From Pseudomonadota bacterium (GTDB lineage: Bacteria > Myxococcota_A > Polyangia > Polyangiales > Polyangiaceae): a stretch of DNA of 11,227 nt. The notes under the pieces were generated by a model. That model was not told the origin of the DNA. It saw only the letters and a list, made by a program, of their open reading frames with translations, and did not search any database. This document shows positions 6,583 to 11,227 of this stretch, one piece after another (position 1 is the first letter of the stretch; each line of letters opens with the position of its first letter). Both the position numbers and the translations under genes were made by a program. The stretch is from assembly GCA_023411445.1 (NCBI GenBank), contig JAEYOT010000416.1:1-11227 (forward strand). Reading direction: 5' to 3'.

Positions 6583-7521
6583 TCAGACTTCGCTCCTTCC
6601 GAGCACGATGGGGGTTTCGTCGGCTGACGGGGGACGTGCGGCGTGCATGAAACGGTGAATGCTGGCGTCCGAGTGGGCGATGCTGCCCGTCTCGAGCACC
6701 TGCTTGAGCCGCCGCAAGTCCCCGCTGATCTGCTGGCCCGGCTCTTCGCCGAACAGCTTCGCGAAGGCAGCTCCGATCGCTCCTCCGGGCGGCTCGTACT
6801 TGAGCTCGACCAGCACCTCAGTGCCGCGATCACCCGGCGCTGGGCTGAAGCGCACGACGCCGCGGTTCGGCACGAGGGCTCCCTCGACGGAGCGCCACGC
6901 GATGCAGCGACCCGGCTCGTCCTGCGTGATTTCCGCGCGCCACTCGATGCTCGAGCCGGCCGGCCCCTTGGCGCGCCAGTACGATGCGACGCCTTCCTCG
7001 CGCACTTCCTCCAGGTGAGCCATAAAGCGTGGCAAATTCACCAGGTCTCGCCAGAACTCGTACACCACGCTCGGAGGCGCGCCGATCGTGATGCTGCGCA
7101 CCACGTGAATCGGCTTCACCAGGTCCTGCGCCTTGCCGGAGCGCGACAGGCGCGCGGCGCTGAGCGTGTCCACCGCCGCGATGCCGGCCACCGCAGCCGT
7201 AGCGGCGCTCAGGCGCGGACGGCTCTTCACGCCGTTGGTCATCGCAGCGCCGAGCAGGGTCAAGTCGACCACGTCGCCTGCGACGCGAGCCCACAGCGGT
7301 CCGGCCGAGCGGCGTGCCAGGAGTCCGAGGCCACTGACCACCTCGCGTGCCCCGACCGCTCGCATCACGTTTCGAACCGAGGAGCTATCTTTGAGCCCGA
7401 TGAGACGCGCCAGGCGTCCCGGCGCGACCAACTGCGAAATGCCCAGCGCTAGGCTGAACAAGCCGAGTAACTCCGCGCGCCGCTCGCTGCTTTCCCGCCG
7501 ACTGATGGCTAGTGCTTGCAT
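6583..7521 (-). CDS. SRPBCC (cyclase/dehydrase-type) protein with N-terminal membrane region
   Basis: 312 residues in two parts. The first 125 residues hold about four hydrophobic helices (near 18-34, 56-70, 82-96, 104-122) separated by arginine-rich loops, predicting membrane attachment. Residues 137-280 form an SRPBCC (START-like, ligand-binding) domain: VVRSITIGAPPSVVYEFWRD, NLPRFMAHLEEV, WRAEITQDEPGRCIAWRS, VRFSPAPGDRGTEVLVEL, and the closing EEPGQQISGDLRRLKQVLETG. The fold binds hydrophobic small molecules; the ligand is unknown. Such proteins are often found beside zinc dehydrogenases and general-stress genes, as here. ATG 7521 has no Shine-Dalgarno, but a sigma-54-like motif ends 13 nt upstream. 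It is the first gene of a two-gene operon with the dehydrogenase. Confidence 0.85.
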   Translation of the reverse strand: MQALAISRRESSERRAELLGLFSLALGISQLVAPGRLARLIGLKDSSSVRNVMRAVGAREVVSGLGLLARRSAGPLWARVAGDVVDLTLLGAAMTNGVKSRPRLSAATAAVAGIAAVDTLSAARLSRSGKAQDLVKPIHVVRSITIGAPPSVVYEFWRDLVNLPRFMAHLEEVREEGVASYWRAKGPAGSSIEWRAEITQDEPGRCIAWRSVEGALVPNRGVVRFSPAPGDRGTEVLVELKYEPPGGAIGAAFAKLFGEEPGQQISGDLRRLKQVLETGSIAHSDASIHRFMHAARPPSADETPIVLGRSEV

Positions 7522-7534
7522 GGCGCGCGGGAGT

Positions 7535-7549
7535 GCAACCCGTGTGCCT
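7535..7549 (-). promoter_or_regulatory. Sigma-54-like -24/-12 promoter for the SRPBCC-dehydrogenase operon
   Basis: AGGCACA-CGGG-TTGC on the minus strand, followed by A, matches TGGCACG-N4-TTGC at 9 of 11 positions with GG-N10-GC spacing. There are 13 nt to the ATG, giving a predicted leader of about 2 nt. A direct repeat lies about 88-126 bp upstream of the predicted start, where sigma-54 activators commonly bind. Confidence 0.5.
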
Positions 7550-7611
7550 CGAGCAGGGAGCGCAGGGAGTGGCAGCTTGCCCGCCGCGCACCCGCCGCGG
7601 CGTCGCGAGTT

Positions 7612-7650
7612 GGCGCCCTCTTGTCCGTGCGGGGCGCCCTTGTCGTCACG
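7612..7650 (-). repeat. Imperfect tandem direct repeat, 21 bp period
   Basis: On the plus strand GGCGCCCTCTTGTCCGT (7612-7628) is followed by GGCGCCCTTGTCGT (7633-7646). The two differ by a two-base and a one-base indel. The start-to-start distance is 21 bp, two helical turns, so both copies face the same side of the DNA. The location upstream of the SRPBCC operon suggests a paired regulator site. Together with the promoter it fills much of the 142 bp gap between the CxxC gene and SRPBCC. Confidence 0.4.
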
Positions 7651-7663
7651 CTCTGCCGAGCGT

Positions 7664-8113
7664 CTATTGCGCTTTCCGAGACGTGCCCGGATCCTCCACC
7701 GCTAGCATGGTGCCAGAGCTTCGCTGCATGGACAGGGCCGACAAGATCGTGCGCAGCATGCCCAAGGCGTAGCGTTGCGCGGAGGGTTTGCCTCCGTAAG
7801 CGAGTTGGAGCGGCGTGAAGCCAGGCAAGCGGCTAGACATCACCTCGAAGAACGCCTCGTAGGTGCCGTCCTGAAGCGCGGCTTCCAACCGCAAGAGCAG
7901 CTGCGCAGCCTGAAGAGAGCCCAGCGAGCCTTCTGCCACGGCTTGACTCAGATCCGCGAACAGCTCGCGATCTTTCTCGCCGTACAGACAGCTGGGGATC
8001 ACGCGCGCTGCCTCGCCACACTGCGCGCAGGCGAGCGGACCCTGCGCAATCTGCGTGGCAGCCGTGAGGTCGACAGCGCTACATCGGCTGCAGATGGTCG
8101 GTAAGTAGGACAT
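7664..8113 (-). CDS. Small protein of unknown function with two CxxC pairs (zinc ribbon-like)
   Basis: 149 residues. The N-terminus carries C8-x2-C11 and C29-x2-C32, spaced like a zinc ribbon or small metal-binding knuckle, with a further C42. The rest (45-130) is mostly helical and soluble: ELFADLSQAVAEGSLGSLQA, then a leucine-rich helix (LLLRLEAAL) and MLRTILSALSM. I do not recognise the family. GGAGAGG stands just before the ATG at 8113 and fixes the start; the frame upstream of it is arginine-rich non-coding sequence. It lies 62 bp downstream of the response regulator on the same strand, so it is probably co-transcribed with the kinase-regulator pair. It could be a regulatory partner, but nothing in the sequence proves that. 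Confidence 0.75.
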   Translation of the reverse strand: MSYLPTICSRCSAVDLTAATQIAQGPLACAQCGEAARVIPSCLYGEKDRELFADLSQAVAEGSLGSLQAAQLLLRLEAALQDGTYEAFFEVMSSRLPGFTPLQLAYGGKPSAQRYALGMLRTILSALSMQRSSGTMLAVEDPGTSRKAQ

Positions 8114-8175
8114 GCCTCTCCATAGCCGTTTTGCGACAGGGCCCCATGTCAGTCGTTTCACGGACACGGTCCGGC

Positions 8176-8851
8176 TTAGCCATGCGCAGGCCCGGAGGGC
8201 TCTCGATCTTCCGCAGCCTCGCGTAGCCAACCGCACGCGGCAGCGAAGCTCATCAGGTCCGCCCGGGAACGCAGCTGCAGCTTGTGCATCCCGCGGCTCC
8301 GGTACGTTTCCAGCGTGCGCGGGCTCAACCCCAAGCGCCTAGCGATCTCGAAGCGGTCGTGACCGAGGGCCGTCAGGCGCAGCACGAGGCCTTCGCGCTC
8401 GCTCAGCGCTGGCGAAGCCAGCGTGACCGGAGACTGGTCTTGCCTGCCCAGCTCGATCCGGCGATCCACGTAGATCTGCCCCCTGGCGACCTGACGCACC
8501 GCCTGGAGCAGCTCCTGCAGCGAGCTCCGCTTGCTCAGGTAGCCGCGAGCCCCGGCAGCCAGGGGCCTGCTGCACCAGCCATGCTTCCTCGCGCATCGAG
8601 AAGATCAACACCTGGAGCGTGGCCTGTGCCCGCAGTAGCTGCTGCGTCAGCTCGATGCCGCTAGTCAGCGGCAACATCATATCTATCAATGCCACCTGAG
8701 GGCGCGCGGCCAAGGCTTGGAGCGCGGACTCGGCGTCGCCTGCTTCCGCCACCACCTCGAGCTCCGCGCTCTGCGACAAAACGCCGCGAACTCCCCGGCG
8801 CAGGGCAGCGTGATCATCCACCACCAGAACTCGCGTTGGCGCGGACGCCAT
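8176..8851 (-). pseudogene. NarL/FixJ response regulator broken by a one-base frameshift
   Basis: The receiver part starts at ATG 8851: acidic pair D12-D13, phosphoacceptor D57 (LIDMMLPL), S85. It loses frame at a run of four C's on the minus strand (GGGG at 8562-8565), just after EEAWLVQQA. Removing one base restores LAAGARGYLSKRSS, with the conserved K107, and leads without a stop into the LuxR helix-turn-helix (LSEREGLVLRLTALGHDRFE, then SPRTLETYRSRGMHKL) ending at TAA 8176. The repaired product is 224 residues, full family length, and no other damage is seen, so this is either a very recent mutation or a sequencing error. As written, the regulator would lack its DNA-binding domain. GGGGAC lies close upstream of the ATG. 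It follows the kinase by 43 bp and is its obvious partner. The HTH is closely related to that of the regulator at 2345. Confidence 0.85.
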
Positions 8852-8894
8852 TTGTCCCCGTGTGTGCATGCCTGCGTGCCCTGTCAATAGCACC

Positions 8895-10124
8895 TCAGGG
8901 CCGGGAGGGGAGGTCGGCGGGGGGCGGCAGCGCTGTTGGCAACCGGAACGAAAACTCGCTACCGCTACTCGTGCTGGCGACGTCCAACGTCCCGCCGTGC
9001 GCCTCGGCGATGCGCCGAGCCAAGTACAGGCCGAGCCCGAGCCCTCGCGCCGGTCCAGCAGCGACGAAGCGGTCGAACAAGCGTTCCCGGAGCGATGGCT
9101 CGATGCCGCTACCCTGGTCGCTGACCCGGATCGTGACAGCCTGAGCGTCCGAGGACATGGCAATGACGACCGGCTTGCCGCGAGAGTGCTTGACGCCGTT
9201 GAGCACGACGTTCTCCAGCGCCTGTCGCAAGCGATTGGCGTCGGCGATCAGCACCAGCTCTGCCGGTGCCTCCACGTGTACTCGGCCGCTGCCGCTGCTG
9301 CATAGTTGCCCCACCTCCTGCGCCAGCGCGGAGACGTCGACCGGAGCGAGCTCCAGGGCGAACAGACCCTGCTCTAAACGCGCCGAATCCAGCAGATCTT
9401 GCGTCAGGCGTGAGAGTCGCTGAACGGAGGCCACGGCGGCGTCGAGCTGCGCCACCTCGATGACCTCGCCTTGCAGCACGAGCAGCCGAAGCATCTGCAA
9501 GCGACCGAACAACGGGTTGAGGTGGTTCCAAATGTCGTGCGCCAAGACCGTGACAATCTCGTCGGCGGCGGCGCGTCGGCCGTGCTCTGCTTCCTCGCGG
9601 CGCAGTCGCTGGACCAGGTGAGAGCGCTGCGCCAGCGAGCTCACACACTGGCCGATCAGCTGGAGCAACTGCACGTCATCGTCCCTGAAATGCTCTGGCT
9701 GGGGGCTGCACGCGCCGAGCACGCCCTGGAGCTCGTCATCCAAATAGAGGGGGACGAGCAACTGCGAGCGCACGCCCAGATCGTGGACGATGCCGCGCAG
9801 CTCCTCGCCGTCGCGCTCGACGTGCCCGTCCAGGTGCGGCCGGCCGGAGCGAAAGACCTGCACGATGCGGCCTCCGTTGGCGACCGGCAGCACGTCGAGG
9901 CCCAGCTGCTTCTGGCGTTCGCCCAACGGGGTTCGACTGGTGCCGATCGCGATCAGCGAGCTGCGGCTGCTGTCGTAGAAGAATGCGTCTACCTTCTCGC
10001 AGCTGAGCACGCCTGCCACGGCGCTCGCTGCCTCGGTGAGCGCTTGTCGCTCATCGACCGCCGACAGCTTCAATAGGTCTTGCAGCAGCCCGACCAGCTT
10101 GCTCGGCTCGAGCGGGCTCGCCAT
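8895..10124 (-). CDS. Cytosolic GAF-domain sensor histidine kinase
   Basis: 409 residues, no signal peptide or membrane helix. A GAF sensor domain (about 20-165; AVAGVLSCEKVDAFFYD, QLLVPLYLDDELQGVLG) is followed by a short coiled coil (165-185), then the dimerisation/phosphoacceptor domain with H196 in VLAHDIWNHLNPLFGRLQML. The HATPase domain has N305 (ALENVVLNGVKHS), the G1 box DQGSGI (336-341), the F box LFDRFVA and the G2 box GLGLGLY (361-367). The H-box resembles the HDLRNYLTPL variant seen in GAF kinases rather than the common HELRNPL. It should sense a cytosolic ligand or redox state and phosphorylate the adjacent regulator. ATG 10124 is preferred because a sigma-54-like motif ends 16 nt upstream; an ATG at 10169 would sit beyond that promoter. 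No Shine-Dalgarno is present. Confidence 0.92.
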   Translation of the reverse strand: MASPLEPSKLVGLLQDLLKLSAVDERQALTEAASAVAGVLSCEKVDAFFYDSSRSSLIAIGTSRTPLGERQKQLGLDVLPVANGGRIVQVFRSGRPHLDGHVERDGEELRGIVHDLGVRSQLLVPLYLDDELQGVLGACSPQPEHFRDDDVQLLQLIGQCVSSLAQRSHLVQRLRREEAEHGRRAAADEIVTVLAHDIWNHLNPLFGRLQMLRLLVLQGEVIEVAQLDAAVASVQRLSRLTQDLLDSARLEQGLFALELAPVDVSALAQEVGQLCSSGSGRVHVEAPAELVLIADANRLRQALENVVLNGVKHSRGKPVVIAMSSDAQAVTIRVSDQGSGIEPSLRERLFDRFVAAGPARGLGLGLYLARRIAEAHGGTLDVASTSSGSEFSFRLPTALPPPADLPSRP

Positions 10125-10140
10125 TGGAAGGGGATGGGAA

Positions 10141-10155
10141 GCGAAGGACGTGCCA
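10141..10155 (-). promoter_or_regulatory. Sigma-54-like -24/-12 promoter for the histidine kinase operon
   Basis: TGGCACG-TCCT-TCGC on the minus strand, preceded by T and followed by T, matches TGGCACG-N4-TTGC at 10 of 11 positions with GG-N10-GC spacing. There are 16 nt to the kinase ATG, so the predicted leader is about 5 nt. Its upstream edge is 6 bp from the divergent hydrolase promoter. Confidence 0.55.
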
Positions 10156-10161
10156 ACGGCT

Positions 10162-10176
10162 TGGAACATGCGTTGC
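10162..10176 (+). promoter_or_regulatory. Sigma-54-like -24/-12 promoter for the cysteine hydrolase
   Basis: TGGAACA-TGCG-TTGC, preceded by T and followed by A, matches TGGCACG-N4-TTGC at 9 of 11 positions with GG-N10-GC spacing. There are 12 nt between its last C and the GTG at 10189. It overlaps the ATG at 10168, which argues against that ATG as the translational start. Confidence 0.5.
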
Positions 10177-10188
10177 AGCTCAGACGGC

Positions 10189-10767
10189 GTGCCTGACTCT
10201 TTGCCGGATGCGCCGAGCCCCGTTGTTCTCCTGTTGATTGACGTGATCAACCCCTTCGACTTCGAGGGGCGCGAGCCGCTGCTGGAGGCCGCACAGCAGT
10301 GCGCGCCCCGCATCGCAGCCCTCCGGGATGAGTGCCGTCGCGCAAAGATTCCCGTCATTTACGTCAACGACAACTTTGGGCGCTGGCGCTCGGATTTTAG
10401 GTCCATCGTCGAGATGTGCGCGGCGCCGGAGCAGGCCGGGCGCCGCGTCACCGAGCTACTGAGCCCAGGCGAGCAGGACTATTTCGTGCTCAAGCCCCGA
10501 CATTCGGCGTTCTACTGCACTGCCTTGGAGCTTTTGCTCGAGCAGCTGGAAGCGCGCACGCTGATCGTGGTCGGCTTCGCGACCAACATTTGCGTCTTGT
10601 ACACCGCGAATGACGCGCACATGCGAAGCTACGACGTGGTCGTGCCCTCCGACTGCACTGCGTCCAACTCCCCGCAGTTGACGGAGCAGGCGCTCGCGCA
10701 AATGCGCCTGGTCTCACGGGCTCGCACGGAGCCCTCCACCGAGTTGAACGTCGAGCTCCTTCGTTGA
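10189..10767 (+). CDS. Isochorismatase-like cysteine hydrolase
   Basis: From GTG 10189 it has 192 residues, typical of the family. The catalytic triad is D18 (LLLIDVINPFDFEG), K102 (FVLKPRHSAFYCT) and C135 (GFATNICVLYTANDAHM), and the FAT-N stretch before the cysteine is where this family has its cis peptide. Members hydrolyse amide or vinyl-ether bonds (nicotinamide, carbamoyl compounds, isochorismate); the substrate here is unknown, and nothing nearby points to siderophore or NAD metabolism. The frame is open upstream to an ATG at 10168, but that start lies inside a sigma-54-like promoter and adds nothing conserved, so the GTG is preferred. No Shine-Dalgarno precedes either start. It is divergent from the histidine kinase with 64 bp between start codons. 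Confidence 0.88.
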   Translation: MPDSLPDAPSPVVLLLIDVINPFDFEGREPLLEAAQQCAPRIAALRDECRRAKIPVIYVNDNFGRWRSDFRSIVEMCAAPEQAGRRVTELLSPGEQDYFVLKPRHSAFYCTALELLLEQLEARTLIVVGFATNICVLYTANDAHMRSYDVVVPSDCTASNSPQLTEQALAQMRLVSRARTEPSTELNVELLR

Positions 10768-10804
10768 CCAACCGTGGGGGGATGCTTGCTGTCGCGGGTG
10801 CGTG

Positions 10805-10819
10805 CGGCATCCAAATTGC
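10805..10819 (+). promoter_or_regulatory. Sigma-54-like -24/-12 promoter for the terminal small gene
   Basis: CGGCATC-CAAA-TTGC followed by A matches TGGCACG-N4-TTGC at 8 of 11 positions, with GG-N10-GC spacing and A's before TTGC. It is the weakest of the six. The predicted transcription start is near 10831, giving an ordinary leader of about 19 nt that contains GGAG (10840-10843) 6 nt before the ATG. Confidence 0.45.
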
Positions 10820-10821
10820 AC

Positions 10822-10835
10822 CGTGGCGCGCCACG
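10822..10835. repeat. Perfect 14 bp palindrome over the predicted transcription start
   Basis: CGTGGCGCGCCACG reads the same on both strands. It begins 2 bp after the -12 element of the candidate promoter at 10805-10819 and covers the predicted +1. A regulator bound here would block promoter opening, so an operator is a reasonable reading; a 5'-end hairpin is less likely because there is no loop. Confidence 0.45.
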
Positions 10836-10849
10836 CTACGGAGTACTGA

Positions 10850-11227
10850 ATGCAAGGAAGTAACGTGACGCGACGCTTTGCGGACCAGGTGCACGGTGTT
10901 GCGCGCGCGCTGGAGCAGGCGTCCAGCGGGCTGCGCGCCGGCGAGCACTCAGAGCTGGCCCGCCACACCGAAGGCTTGGCCAAGAAGATGGAGCAAGTGG
11001 CCGACGCGCTGGCGACCCGCGATGTGTCGTCGCTGGCTCGCGAGGTGAAGCGGTTGGCGCAGCAGCAGCCCGCGCTCTTCATCAGTGGTGCGTTCACGGC
11101 CGGCTTGGTGGCCGCACGCTTCCTGAAGAGCAGCGCGCGCCGCGCTCCTGCTCTCGAGCAGGAGGCCGAGCCCGTGGCGGCATCGATGGAGCGAGCTGCC
11201 GACGACGATGGCTTCGGCCCTGCGCCG
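10850..11227 (+). CDS. Small one-helix membrane protein, stress-associated type (3' end outside window)
   Basis: 126 codons are visible and the frame is still open at the edge. The N-terminal 75 residues are hydrophilic and helical, with heptad-like leucines (VARALEQASSGLRAGEHSEL, LAKKMEQVADALATRDVSSL). Then comes the signature RLAQQQPALFISGAFTAGLVAARFLKSSA (about 73-101) with one hydrophobic helix, followed by an acidic, disordered tail. The QQPALF-x-GAF-x-G-ARFLKSS pattern occurs in small hypothetical proteins of stress or nutrient-limitation clusters, often beside holin-like and YtxH/DUF3618-type genes. No biochemical function is established to my knowledge. ATG 10850 has GGAG 6 nt upstream; GTG 10865 with AAGGAAG before it is an equally possible start. 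It lies 82 bp after the cysteine hydrolase on the same strand and has its own promoter motif. Confidence 0.75.
   Translation, partial: MQGSNVTRRFADQVHGVARALEQASSGLRAGEHSELARHTEGLAKKMEQVADALATRDVSSLAREVKRLAQQQPALFISGAFTAGLVAARFLKSSARRAPALEQEAEPVAASMERAADDDGFGPAP

Noticed and set aside
8161..8173. CGGAC-ACG-GTCCG hairpin just after the response regulator stop codon
   Set aside because: Only a 5 bp stem with no U-tract, and the next gene is 62 bp away on the same strand, so a terminator call is not supported.
8866..8881. GGGCACG..ATGC motif 14 nt before the response regulator start at 8851, resembling the sigma-54-like motifs
   Set aside because: GG and GC are separated by 11 bases, not 10. 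The gene lies 43 bp behind the kinase in an operon and has a GGGGAC ribosome-site candidate.
10168..10188. Upstream ATG as start of the cysteine hydrolase
   Set aside because: It lies inside the sigma-54-like promoter motif, has no ribosome site and adds only seven non-conserved residues; GTG 10189 fits better.

Overview
This is an 11.2 kb stretch of high-GC bacterial DNA. The gene content suggests a soil-type proteobacterium or myxobacterium (Myxococcota): a cytosolic GAF histidine kinase, NarL-type regulators, stress-type accessory proteins and candidate sigma-54 promoters. That placement is an inference from style, not from a marker gene. There are no RNA genes, CRISPR arrays, insertion sequences or phage genes.

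Layout. (1) 1-2021, minus strand: a short-chain dehydrogenase (SDR) followed by a phytoene-dehydrogenase-like FAD oxidoreductase that runs off the window. The two overlap by 4 bp (GTGA). (2) 2022-2344: a 323 bp divergent spacer. (3) 2345-2995, plus strand: an orphan NarL/FixJ response regulator. It meets the next gene tail to tail with 2 bp between stop codons. (4) 2998-4942, minus strand: two different ferritin-like proteins in one operon. (5) 4943-5402: a 460 bp gene-free spacer with stem-loops. (6) 5403-7521, minus strand: a membrane-anchored SRPBCC protein and a zinc alcohol/formaldehyde-type dehydrogenase, 1 bp apart. (7) 7664-8113, minus strand: a small protein of unknown function with two CxxC pairs. 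(8) 8176-10124, minus strand: a NarL-type response regulator broken by a one-base frameshift, and its GAF histidine kinase. (9) 10189-11227, plus strand: an isochorismatase-like cysteine hydrolase and the start of a small one-helix membrane protein of the stress-associated kind.

Taken together this looks like a stress or redox accessory island: two iron-type four-helix proteins, aldehyde/alcohol and FAD oxidoreductases, an SRPBCC protein, a hydrolase and local two-component control.

The most interesting pattern is in the promoters. Six transcription-unit starts carry a GG-N10-GC motif resembling the sigma-54 consensus TGGCACG-N4-TTGC (8 to 10 of 11 positions). In five of them (SDR, large ferritin-like gene, SRPBCC gene, histidine kinase, cysteine hydrolase) the motif ends only 12-16 nt before the start codon and no Shine-Dalgarno sequence is present. 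This predicts nearly leaderless mRNAs made from sigma-54-type promoters. Most other genes (the small ferritin-like, zinc-dehydrogenase, CxxC and terminal genes) have recognisable Shine-Dalgarno sequences. The kinase and hydrolase promoters lie back to back, 6 bp apart.
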